From: Sandaracinus sp964481145
GTDB taxonomy: Bacteria > Myxococcota_A > Polyangia > Polyangiales > Sandaracinaceae
Direction of reading: 5' to 3'
DNA: 64,000 nt
Assembly (NCBI GenBank): GCA_964481145.1
Contig: CAYZTA010000002.1
Location: forward strand, 124,001 to 188,000
Positions 45,355 through 53,576 of the stretch are shown one piece after another. The notes under the pieces are model-generated. The model did not search any database and was not told where the DNA came from. It saw only the letters and a program-made list of their open reading frames with translations. Positions within the stretch are counted from its first letter, which is position 1; each line of letters begins with the position of its first letter. The position numbers and the translations under genes were made by a program.

Positions 45355-46251
45355 GTGAGTCGCGAAGACAAGAGACTCCTCGATCCCGAGCTCCGCGCCC
45401 GCGTCGCGCACCTCACGTTCGAGGCGAGGCGCGTGGTCGAAGGAGTGCTCTCGGGCTTGCACCGAAGCCCGCATCGCGGTGCGAGCGTCGTCTTCGTCGA
45501 GCATCGTGAATATCGACCTGGCGACGATTTACGCCTGCTCGATTGGCGCGCGTATGCGCGGAGTGATCGCCACACGATCAAGCGCTTCGAGCAGGAGACG
45601 CAGCTCCGCGCGCAGCTCGTGCTCGACGCGTCGGGTTCGATGGATTACGGCGCAGAGCTCACGAAGGGCGAATATGCGGCGACCTTGCTCGCCGCGCTCG
45701 GCCTCGTGCTCCTCACCCAGGGCGATGCGGTGGGTGTGATGCGCTTCGCCGACTCTCTCGTGGGTTCGCTGCCTGCGCGCTCGCGACCTGCACACCTCGA
45801 GCTCGTCTGGAATGAGCTCGGGATGGCCATCGCCAAAGAAGCACCCACGGATTTGGAGCGCGCCCTGCATTTGGCAGCCGAGCGCTCCGGTCGACGAGGA
45901 CTCGTCGCCATCGCCAGCGATTTTCTCGACTTTTCGGACGCGCCGCTCGCGACCATCGAGAAGCTCACGCGTCGCGGTCACGAGGTATGGGCTTTTCAGA
46001 TCATGCACGGCGACGAGCTCGACCTTCCGTTCGAAGGCCCCTCGCGGTTCGTGGGACTCGAAGGAGAGTCCTCCCTCGAAGCCGATCCCACCGCGCTGCG
46101 CGAGGGATATCTCGCCGAGCTTCGCGCCTTCCTCGATGCGTGCCAAACGCGCTGTCTTGCGGCGGGCGCGCAGTATCGCCGTTTGCGTGTCGGCGAGCCG
46201 ATCGAGCATGTCCTCGGTGACATGCTCGCGAAACGAAAGAGACGGAGCTGA
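45355..46251 (+). CDS. DUF58 (VWA-like) protein
   Basis: A 298-residue DUF58 protein with the signature HREYRPGDDLRLLDWRAYARSDR and a VWA-like fold after it: MIDAS-like LDASGSM at ~98, and FADSLVGSLPARSRP. The C-terminal third has the SDFLDFSD and GHEVWAFQIM strands. It is the soluble partner recruited by MoxR in many bacteria. The start GTG 45355 lies 10 bp after moxR. The next gene's ATG begins one base after its stop. Confidence 0.9.
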   Translation: MSREDKRLLDPELRARVAHLTFEARRVVEGVLSGLHRSPHRGASVVFVEHREYRPGDDLRLLDWRAYARSDRHTIKRFEQETQLRAQLVLDASGSMDYGAELTKGEYAATLLAALGLVLLTQGDAVGVMRFADSLVGSLPARSRPAHLELVWNELGMAIAKEAPTDLERALHLAAERSGRRGLVAIASDFLDFSDAPLATIEKLTRRGHEVWAFQIMHGDELDLPFEGPSRFVGLEGESSLEADPTALREGYLAELRAFLDACQTRCLAAGAQYRRLRVGEPIEHVLGDMLAKRKRRS

Positions 46252-46252
46252 G

Positions 46253-48286
46253 ATGGGGTTTGCTGCACCGTGGGCGCTCGTTGCGCTCGCCGCGATCGCA
46301 CTCCCGATCGTCGCGCACTTGCTTCGCCGTCGCGACGTGCCCGTTCGGGCGCTGCCGACCATCGCACTCTTGCGCAAGGCCGAAGTCTCGAGCCGCAAGC
46401 GCGTGCGGATCGTCGATCTCGCGCTCCTCGCCGCGCGCATTGGGCTCGTCACGCTCGCCGCGATCGCGCTCGCGATGCCGTTTCTTCTCTCCAATCTCGC
46501 GTGGGGGGATGGACGGCTTACGAGCATCGTGCTCGTCCTCGACGATTCGATGTCGATGTCGAGGAACACGGGCGGTCAAAGCACGCTCGAGCATGCGATC
46601 CAACGCGCCCACCAGATCCTCGATTCACTCCCCGCCGGTTCGGAGGCAAGCCTCGTCATGGCGGGCGAGCCGCCGCGGGTGCTCGTCCCTCGAACGGAAG
46701 AGCTCGAACGTGTCCGCGCGGGTCTCGAATCGATCCACGCGAACACTGCGAGAGGCACGGCCATCGGCCCTGCCCTCGCGCTCGCACGAAGGCAGCTCTC
46801 GAGCGCTCGCCATCCAGCGCGCCGTGCGATCGTACTCTCCGACTTCGCACGCCACGCCGAGCTCGATGAGTTGCAAGCACAGCAACGCGATGTACCGATC
46901 GACTTCGAGCGGGTGGGTCCAGACGAAGATACGCCCAACATCACGATTTCTGACGTGACAGCGAGCCCCGATCCGACTGAGCCCGATACGCTCGCGGTCG
47001 CGGTCGAGGTGCGTTCGTTCGGCGCTCCGCGCATCACGGAGGTGCCGGTCGCGCTGAGGCACGCCGGCAACGAAATCGCACGCGCAGAGGTCGCGATCGA
47101 ACGAGGTCGAGGAACGGCCCTTTTGAAGATCGCGATGCCCACGGGCAGCGATCCGAGCGCAGAAGCAGTCATTGTAAGCGATGCGCTCGACGCCATGCCG
47201 ATCGATGACCGCCGCGGTCTGCTCTTGCGTCCCCGTTCCGCACCTCGTGTGCTCCTGGTGGATGGCGACCCGCGTCCGCTCGGGCAACGCCGATTGGGCG
47301 GAGGAGGAGAAGAGGTGCGCTTCGTCTCGCAAGCGCTCTCGCTCGCGCCGCGTGAGATGGGCTCGTTCACATCGCGCGCAGTGGACCCCGAAACGTTCCT
47401 CTCGACGCCTCCGAGCGAAGTCGATGTCGTCGTGCTGGCCAACGTGTCGTTACGAACGCGCCCTGCGGTCCGTGCACGGGTCGAAGAACATCTCGCACGC
47501 GGCGGCGGGCTCCTCATCGCAGCGGGCTCGAACATCGAGCCCGGAAGCGTCTCGTTGTCGCACATGCCCGCGCGCATCGTGAGCATCGCAGCTGGCGAGA
47601 GCGTGGGGCTCGAACACAGTGATGACAGCGCCATCTTGCCGCCCGGCCCGACCGGGCTTTCGGCGGTGCGCGCCCACCATCGACTCGTGCTCGAGCCCAA
47701 CCCTAGCGCGGAGATCGCCCTTCGATGGAGCGACGGATCAGCGGCGCTCGTGCTCTCGGAGGATCATCGCATGGCGATGCTCGGAACGACGCTCGACGAC
47801 GAGTGGAGTGACTTGCCGTATCGACCAGGCTTTTTGCCGCTCATCGTTCGAGTGCTGCGTACGCTCGCCCCCAAAGGCGCGATGCCCGACGCGCCTTTTG
47901 CTCCCGGACATGCACCCACGCTCACGCTCCCTCGCGACACGACCGAGCTCGTCATGATCGGTCCGGGGGGTCAAGTGATCGAACGAAACGGCACCGAGCT
48001 CGAACGACCGATCGATCTTTCCGATGCCGTCATGCCAGGCGCATGGCGCGTACAGATGGCGAGCTCGGGCGGTCCGCTCGCCGAAGCCCCTCGCTCGGCC
48101 TTCGTCATCGCAGCACCGATTTCGGAGAGCGATCTTTCTTTGGGCGAGGTCCCGGAGACCTCGGACGAACGCGGAGACGAATCGGAGGGAGCACGCGTCG
48201 TGCATCGTCCACTTTCGTCATGGTTCTTCGCTCTGATGGGGCTCGCTGCCGTGCTCGAAGGGGCGTTGCGTTTCCGGCGGCGCTGA
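46253..48286 (+). CDS. BatA-type VWA membrane protein
   Basis: A 677-residue protein with an N-terminal BatA motif: a membrane segment (APWALVALAAIALPIVAHLL) then RRRDVPVRALPTIALLRKA, and a second membrane segment (~47-75). A VWA domain (~85-260) has the MIDAS-like VLVLDDSMSMSR. A large periplasmic-like region with VLLVDGDPRPLG and glutamine-amidotransferase-like strands follows. A C-terminal membrane segment (SWFFALMGLAAVLEGALRF) closes it. It fits the aerotolerance-regulator/BatA proteins that pair with MoxR and DUF58 proteins. It ends the operon. Confidence 0.87.
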   Translation: MGFAAPWALVALAAIALPIVAHLLRRRDVPVRALPTIALLRKAEVSSRKRVRIVDLALLAARIGLVTLAAIALAMPFLLSNLAWGDGRLTSIVLVLDDSMSMSRNTGGQSTLEHAIQRAHQILDSLPAGSEASLVMAGEPPRVLVPRTEELERVRAGLESIHANTARGTAIGPALALARRQLSSARHPARRAIVLSDFARHAELDELQAQQRDVPIDFERVGPDEDTPNITISDVTASPDPTEPDTLAVAVEVRSFGAPRITEVPVALRHAGNEIARAEVAIERGRGTALLKIAMPTGSDPSAEAVIVSDALDAMPIDDRRGLLLRPRSAPRVLLVDGDPRPLGQRRLGGGGEEVRFVSQALSLAPREMGSFTSRAVDPETFLSTPPSEVDVVVLANVSLRTRPAVRARVEEHLARGGGLLIAAGSNIEPGSVSLSHMPARIVSIAAGESVGLEHSDDSAILPPGPTGLSAVRAHHRLVLEPNPSAEIALRWSDGSAALVLSEDHRMAMLGTTLDDEWSDLPYRPGFLPLIVRVLRTLAPKGAMPDAPFAPGHAPTLTLPRDTTELVMIGPGGQVIERNGTELERPIDLSDAVMPGAWRVQMASSGGPLAEAPRSAFVIAAPISESDLSLGEVPETSDERGDESEGARVVHRPLSSWFFALMGLAAVLEGALRFRRR

Positions 48287-48294
48287 AGCTCGCC

Positions 48295-49965
48295 TCACTC
48301 CGCACCCGCAACGAACGCCCAACGCTCGAGCGTCCAATTGCGGACATACGCGATCTCCGCATCGAACTCATTCAAGTCGGTACGCGCGGCCCACAGCGGA
48401 TAACTGCGCCGCATCTCGTGCCACTTGCGATCGTCGCGACGTGCTGACGGCGCGATCTCTGCTGTCATCTCATCGATCAGCGCAATCACCGCATCGACAT
48501 TCATCTCATTACGCAACGCCTCGAAATATCGCTCTTCGAGCCTCATGCGCAGAGAATCGATATTCGCCATCCGTTCCCAAACACCATTCGCTCGAAATGG
48601 CCCTCCAGAAAAAGGAGGTTCAGTCGTGGGCGGCACGCGCCATGACGCCCAATTTTGCCCGAATGACGCGTTCATATCCCACGGTACGAAACGCCATCGC
48701 GACGTTGGATCACTGGGATCGTGGTAGAGATGAGAGTTTTTGCCGTAACTATCGTCGGCGATGATCACCGTCGAGAAAACATACCAGTGCACGAAATCTT
48801 CAGTGCGCAGCCGCGAGTCAATCTGAGACGCGAAATCCTCGTCGGTGGTGTACGACACCCACTCGAGCAACTCGACGAGGTCGGTGAAATCGTCCTCGGG
48901 TTCCCCTTCTGCCTTTTCGTATCCAGCCCAGATGGGCAATTTGGGAGAACCATTGCGCGTCGCGCGTAGATCGCCGCTGTGAGATTCGGATTTGAAGAGA
49001 TTGCCGTCTTTGTTCAATCCTTGAGCAGCGAGCAAATGATCTCCAACGTCATCAGTGACCTGATAGAGCCCCTGATACTCGCCATCGACGTAGACGATAG
49101 CCGTGGATTGCTCGATGCGAATGTGCTCGGGATCGAGCATGTTCCATAACTCAAACGCGAGCCTCGTGCGGATTTGGGAGCTGTCATCGAAGGTCTGAGT
49201 CAAGATGAGCCGCCGGCGACCGTCGAAACGAGCGAGCTTGCCTTCACCCATGAAAGGATCGGCGCTCGCGAATCGCAAGGTGAAGCTCTTCTTCGGAAAG
49301 GCCAGCGATGTCGCGCCACGACAGCGCATCTCGGCTTGCTCGTAAAGATGCCCCCCAATCATGATGTCGGCCGGCACTGCGTCCCGACGGACGTCGTCAC
49401 GACAGTAATTCGGATCATCACTGTGCCACCTCACATGGATGACCGGCAGACCGAACTCACTCGTGTATCCCTCGATATCGATCGGCGGCGTGTTGCCGGG
49501 AGCGTCGAAGCGATCTGCGACTCCAATCGTGAGAGGAACTCTTTCATCCGTTTCACTCGACACGAGTTCCAGATGCCACAACGCCGCTTGGTCCAGCCGA
49601 GGCGTCCACGAAAGCACACCTGATTCCGGATCGAAGCTTGCCCCATCGGGCAATGGCTCCATACGCAGCTGCGCTGTCGAGCACGCTGGGGTCGTCGAAC
49701 ATGGTTCGAAACGGAGCTCATCGCCCTCTTCGATCCACTGTGCACCATCCGCCTCTACAACCCATGACGACGCACATTCGTTAGGAATGCACGAGGGAAG
49801 CGTTCCTCCGTCATGAAGGTCAGCGTCCGTTGGATTCCCTCCATCATGAAGGTCAGCGTCCGTTGGATTCCCTCCATCATGAAGGTCAGCGTCCATTGGA
49901 CGATCACAAGCGACAAGCGAATATCCAAACACAAGAATTATAAGCGGTAAGACATGAGAATACAT
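48295..49965 (-). CDS. CotH-like kinase-fold lipoprotein
   Basis: A 556-residue lipoprotein (signal IILVFGYSLVACDRP). A spacer of three near-identical 11-residue units (DADLHDGGNPT) is followed by a Cys-containing beta domain (~65-155) and a CotH domain from ~170 to ~520. This has MRCRGATSLAFPKKSFTLRF, the ADPFMG loop, and a WRFVPWDMNASFG motif with the family's Asp. CotH proteins are atypical kinases; in Bacillus CotH phosphorylates spore-coat proteins. In myxobacteria secreted members are common and their targets are unknown. The stop lies 9 bp beyond the convergent BatA-like gene. The first ~90 bases of the gene look AT-richer than the neighbours. Confidence 0.86.
   Translation of the reverse strand: MYSHVLPLIILVFGYSLVACDRPMDADLHDGGNPTDADLHDGGNPTDADLHDGGTLPSCIPNECASSWVVEADGAQWIEEGDELRFEPCSTTPACSTAQLRMEPLPDGASFDPESGVLSWTPRLDQAALWHLELVSSETDERVPLTIGVADRFDAPGNTPPIDIEGYTSEFGLPVIHVRWHSDDPNYCRDDVRRDAVPADIMIGGHLYEQAEMRCRGATSLAFPKKSFTLRFASADPFMGEGKLARFDGRRRLILTQTFDDSSQIRTRLAFELWNMLDPEHIRIEQSTAIVYVDGEYQGLYQVTDDVGDHLLAAQGLNKDGNLFKSESHSGDLRATRNGSPKLPIWAGYEKAEGEPEDDFTDLVELLEWVSYTTDEDFASQIDSRLRTEDFVHWYVFSTVIIADDSYGKNSHLYHDPSDPTSRWRFVPWDMNASFGQNWASWRVPPTTEPPFSGGPFRANGVWERMANIDSLRMRLEERYFEALRNEMNVDAVIALIDEMTAEIAPSARRDDRKWHEMRRSYPLWAARTDLNEFDAEIAYVRNWTLERWAFVAGAE
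49811..49900 (-). repeat. 33-bp in-frame tandem repeat in the CotH-like gene
   Basis: Two complete 33-bp units (49811-49843 and 49844-49876) and a 24-bp third copy with one mismatch (49877-49900) encode the 11-residue spacer repeats. Near-perfect identity at the DNA level implies recent expansion or copy-number variation between strains. Confidence 0.9.
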
Positions 49966-50017
49966 GTCGCAACATATGCCGTGTGGTTTTCACTCGTGCA
50001 ACATCATCACGTCCATC

Positions 50018-51646
50018 TTAGAGACCGCAGTCGATGAGTGGCGTGAGGTCGGTTCCATTCAACATGAATGCTCCTCCGGACCAGCCGCCATCGAGATAGC
50101 CTCGGAGGAGCAACTCGATTTCATCCACGGTCTCTGCGCCCACCGTCGCTTCTGCGGTGGTGCCTGCGGCGCACAAAAACTTCGGCGTGCCGCACGCGTC
50201 GATCGTTTCGCACAACGGGTTGGCCGCGGTGCTCTCCTCGAGATTCATATCGCCGTAGTACGCCACTCCATCGATCATGACGAGACGCACGTCTTCGGCT
50301 CGGCTGTCGGTCACCGCCTCGTAAGGATCGGCACCCGTGCGCCCAAAGACGACCACATCGGCGCGCAGGCCTGGAGCCAGTCTGCCGATCGAATCCGCGA
50401 GATCGACGGCGCTCGCTCCCATCTCGGTGGCCATCCGCACCAGCACTTCGGGGCTCACTCGAGGGATCTGCTCGGCGAGCGCCCAGTCCAACGCAAAATG
50501 CATTTCAGTCAGCAGGTCGTCGCTCCCCGACACCGTCCAGTCCGGCCCGAGCGCGACGGGTAGATTCATCTCCAGCATCTGCTGAATCGGCGCGGTCCGC
50601 CCATACAGTACGAGGTTGCTGGAAGGCGACCACACGAAGTGCACCCCTGCCATCGCCGCCTCTTCGAGATCGGCCTGGGTGAACGGAACGGCATGAATGA
50701 ACACACCTGCGCGATAAGGAGAGCCGTCTTCGTCGTAGAGAAGCGAGGTCGTCGCACGATAGCGACCGGCGTAGCAGTCGAGCTCACGGGTCGGATCCGT
50801 GGCCACGCCGCCTCCCGCGGTTCCCTCTGCCATGTGCACCATATGTCGGGTCGCCGTCCCGCTGCGGAACGCGTTGACCAAGGCGACCCGAGCCGAGTCG
50901 TTCAGCGTGGTCTCGCATGCACCCGAGATCGTCGTTCGCATGCGGTTCGTTCCGAGCTGATGGTGGTGCTCTGCGTTCCGCATCAACCCATGGATGCAGG
51001 TTCGATTCGGACACTGCCCCATCATCGTCGTCGTCCCATGAACGATCGCCTGGAGCTCTCCCCAACGCAGCGCCGCGCACATGTGTTGTCGGTTTCTAGG
51101 ATCACCCGTGCCCCACGATTCGAGTCTCGCCTCGGGCTCGACGTGCGCGCGGTACTCGGCGTTCCCCCTCCACTCATAGCGGTTGCCAAAGAGGCGCATG
51201 TCGCTCGGCACCCACTCGGGAAGGAAGTTGTACGAGAGGTGATTGTGGGCATCGATGAGACCAGGGGCGATCGTCGCGTGGGTCTCGATGATCGTGACCG
51301 TGCCCGCCGAAGCCAAGGAAGAGCAGTCTTCTGCGACGCACACGATCGTATCTCCGACGATCAACACCTCGCCGTTCTCGAGGGGACCATCGGGCGCCAA
51401 GACCGTTCCGCGAAGCAGGATTCCACCCTCGCCAATGCGCACGACCTCTGCAGGTCGAGCCACGACGGTGCCGTCTTCAGGATCGACATGCGCGTCCAGT
51501 GGAATCGCGGCATCCACGGACCCTGCATCCACGAAGTCGGCATCGACGGTTCCCGTATCGATGGGCCCTGCATCAGAGCGCGGATTGCGTCCTGGACAAC
51601 CGCACAAGCCGATCGCGAAGAGCAACCACACCGAAAATCGCTTCAC
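50018..51646 (-). CDS. secreted amidohydrolase lipoprotein
   Basis: A 542-residue lipoprotein (signal WLLFAIGLCGCPGR) with an Asp-rich spacer and an amidohydrolase fold. It has GVL-like strands around residue 80, the metal motif APGLIDAHNHLSYNF at ~128, a central HGTTTMMGQ, FIHAVPFTQADLEEAAMAGVHFVWSPSSN (later His and Ser region), LGPDWTVSGSDDLLTEM with the active-site Asp, and the closing GRLAPGLRADVVVFGR strand. It resembles the guanine deaminase/atrazine-hydrolase class of cyclic amidohydrolases, but being secreted is unusual for those. The substrate is unknown. Extra Cys in the last third suggest disulfides. Confidence 0.85.
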   Translation of the reverse strand: MKRFSVWLLFAIGLCGCPGRNPRSDAGPIDTGTVDADFVDAGSVDAAIPLDAHVDPEDGTVVARPAEVVRIGEGGILLRGTVLAPDGPLENGEVLIVGDTIVCVAEDCSSLASAGTVTIIETHATIAPGLIDAHNHLSYNFLPEWVPSDMRLFGNRYEWRGNAEYRAHVEPEARLESWGTGDPRNRQHMCAALRWGELQAIVHGTTTMMGQCPNRTCIHGLMRNAEHHHQLGTNRMRTTISGACETTLNDSARVALVNAFRSGTATRHMVHMAEGTAGGGVATDPTRELDCYAGRYRATTSLLYDEDGSPYRAGVFIHAVPFTQADLEEAAMAGVHFVWSPSSNLVLYGRTAPIQQMLEMNLPVALGPDWTVSGSDDLLTEMHFALDWALAEQIPRVSPEVLVRMATEMGASAVDLADSIGRLAPGLRADVVVFGRTGADPYEAVTDSRAEDVRLVMIDGVAYYGDMNLEESTAANPLCETIDACGTPKFLCAAGTTAEATVGAETVDEIELLLRGYLDGGWSGGAFMLNGTDLTPLIDCGL

Positions 51647-51717
51647 GAAGCCTCCGTGGGATGAGCATACGTGGTTCGAGCGTGTCGTGGACCTGCGATC
51701 ACAAGGATCCTGCGTGC

Positions 51718-51846
51718 ACTGCGAGGGTGGACTTCACTCGCGCGGCACACTCCACCCTCCATTGCGAGTGCGGATTTCACTCCCACGGAACACTCCACCC
51801 TCCATTGCGAGGGTGGACTTCACTCCCACGGAACACTCCAAAGAGG
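51718..51846 (+). repeat. three tandem 43-bp repeats with hairpin
   Basis: Units at 51718-51760, 51761-51803 and 51804-51846 share ~85-95% identity by eye. At the 2/3 junction CCACCCTC (51795-51802) and GAGGGTGG (51809-51816) form a perfect 8-bp stem with a 6-base loop; the 1/2 junction has a weaker form. The array lies between the beta-barrel gene's stop at 51854 and the amidohydrolase start at 51646, both on the minus strand, so it could end one transcript or control the other. It does not encode a protein I would support. Confidence 0.8.
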
Positions 51847-51853
51847 CTTTCAG

Positions 51854-52546
51854 TCAAAAATGAAGGCCTACTTGGATGAACACGCGCCCCTGTGCGCCGA
51901 TCGCATCGCCTTCACGTGCTGGACAAAACTCGGTCACGCCCATGCACGGCTGCCTCGGGTCGGCTTGCCGAGTCATGTTGAGGAAATCGACCCCCACACC
52001 GATCCCCAGGCTGAACCACCACGCGAGGAAAATATCGACCCCGAGCGCACCTTGGATGGCCCATCCATGCACCGTCGATGAGCTCATCATCGGATCGGCA
52101 TAGTTCGCGTTCCCTTGCCACGCATAGCCCGCGCCCACGCGAATCCATGGCTCCACGACAGGCACGGGAAGACGAAACTGAACTTCTGCGCCCACCGTGC
52201 CGATCTCGAATCCCGGATAACTCGCGAGCGTGGCGCGCGCCCCGAGCGCGAGGAAGAAGACACGAAATCCAAGGCCCACGCCGAACATCGGGCCCACGCC
52301 CGAGGTCTCGGAAAATCCAGTCGAAGTCCCCCTCCCGCCCGCGAACGCATTCTGCTCGAGCGCGATCAAATCGACGTACGAGGCGCCGCCTTCGACCTCG
52401 AGCCAAATGAAGTCCACCTTTCTTCCATCGTCCTCTTCATTCACTGGAGTCTGTGCGCGCGCTCCGTTGCTGAATGTGCAGAGCGCCAGCACCAAGGCGC
52501 TCGTGAAGACACGAAGCGCAATCAAGAATGTGGTTCGATGCGTCAT
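51854..52546 (-). CDS. outer-membrane beta-barrel protein
   Basis: A 230-residue protein with a signal peptide (FTSALVLALCTFSNGARAQ) and alternating strands separated by Gly and aromatic residues: FIWLEVEGGASYVDL, GPMFGVGLGFRVFFLALGARATLAS, VGAEVQFRLPVPVVEPWIRVGAGYAW, AIQGALGVDIFLAWWFSLGIGVGVDFL, ending in RVFIQVGLHF with the terminal Phe typical of BAM substrates. It looks like an 8-stranded barrel of OmpW/OmpX size but I cannot fix a family. ATG 52546 was chosen as it directly precedes the signal peptide. Confidence 0.78.
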   Translation of the reverse strand: MTHRTTFLIALRVFTSALVLALCTFSNGARAQTPVNEEDDGRKVDFIWLEVEGGASYVDLIALEQNAFAGGRGTSTGFSETSGVGPMFGVGLGFRVFFLALGARATLASYPGFEIGTVGAEVQFRLPVPVVEPWIRVGAGYAWQGNANYADPMMSSSTVHGWAIQGALGVDIFLAWWFSLGIGVGVDFLNMTRQADPRQPCMGVTEFCPAREGDAIGAQGRVFIQVGLHF

Positions 52547-52576
52547 GTTCGAGCCTTGCATCCCGAAGGCGTTTGC

Positions 52577-53449
52577 TCAAGTTGAACGCGCCTCGACCAC
52601 GCGCTCATGCCCGCCGAGATCCACATGTGTCCGAATCTCGGCAAGCCCCGCCGCCGCAAACAACTCCGAAACAGCCGGAGCCTGCCCCGCTCCGACTTCA
52701 ACCAGGATCGAAGCGTCTTTTGCGAGCCACGTCAACGCCTCGGCGGCAAGCCGCGTCAACACCTCGAACCCATCTCTTCCACCAAAAAGCGCGAGCGCGG
52801 GCTCGAACGCTTCGACGTCCGGTGCGAGAGACGCGCGCTCCGTCTCCGGAATGTACGGAGGATTACACACGATGAGCCCGTACTCGCGCTTCTCCGGCAA
52901 GGCACCGAACAGATCTCCTTCGTACAAACGAACGCGGCTTTCGACGCCCAGCGCGCGCGCATTCGCGGATGCCACCTCGAGCGCGTCAGGGCTCAGGTCC
53001 GTCGCATCCACTTCCACATTCGAACGCTCCGCCGCAAGCGTCACGGCAATACAGCCGCTGCCTGTACACAAATCCAACACTCGAACGGTCCCCTCATTCG
53101 GCAACGACTCGAGCGCTCGTTCGATCAAGACTTCCGTATCGGGACGCGGCACCAAGACTGCCTTCGATACTCGAAAGTTTCGGCCAAAGAACTCGCGGCG
53201 CCCGAGGATATACGCGATGGGCTCGCGTGCACGGCGTCGCACCACGAGCTCACGAATTCGCGCGAGTTCGTCCGGTGTGAGCGGCCTCTCGAGATCCATA
53301 TACAACTTCACACGATCGATGCCGAGCGCGTGCCCTACGAGCAGCTCTGCGTCGAGACGCGCCGACTCGATACCGCGCCCGGCAAAATCATCGGTGCTCC
53401 AACGCACGACGCGACGAATCGTCCAAATTTCGGGCACTTGGCCGCACAT
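52577..53449 (-). CDS. prmC: release factor glutamine methyltransferase
   Basis: PrmC (HemK) methylates the GGQ glutamine of release factors 1 and 2. The 290-residue protein has the N-terminal helical domain (ESARLDAELLVGHALGIDRVKLY), the AREPIAYILGRREFFGRNF linker, SAM site VLDLCTGSGCIAVTLA at ~122, and the catalytic NPPY in LIVCNPPYIPETE at ~192. Length is normal. It is not next to prfA here, which is not unusual. The first codon is ATG 53449; a start at a second site downstream cannot be excluded. Confidence 0.94.
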   Translation of the reverse strand: MCGQVPEIWTIRRVVRWSTDDFAGRGIESARLDAELLVGHALGIDRVKLYMDLERPLTPDELARIRELVVRRRAREPIAYILGRREFFGRNFRVSKAVLVPRPDTEVLIERALESLPNEGTVRVLDLCTGSGCIAVTLAAERSNVEVDATDLSPDALEVASANARALGVESRVRLYEGDLFGALPEKREYGLIVCNPPYIPETERASLAPDVEAFEPALALFGGRDGFEVLTRLAAEALTWLAKDASILVEVGAGQAPAVSELFAAAGLAEIRTHVDLGGHERVVEARST

Positions 53450-53576
53450 CTAGCGAAGAAGTGGGCTTCGAGCAACGCATGGTGCGTGAAAACTCCCGCT
53501 CTCCGCCTCCCCGCCACACCGACTCCATGTCATCTTACGCACGCCGCGCCCCACCTCTGCAACGCCGAGTGTGCTT

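Noticed and set aside
52230..53453. A 407-codon plus-strand frame over prmC
   Set aside because: PrmC on the minus strand has all family motifs; this frame has none and reads as Ser/Arg-rich noise.
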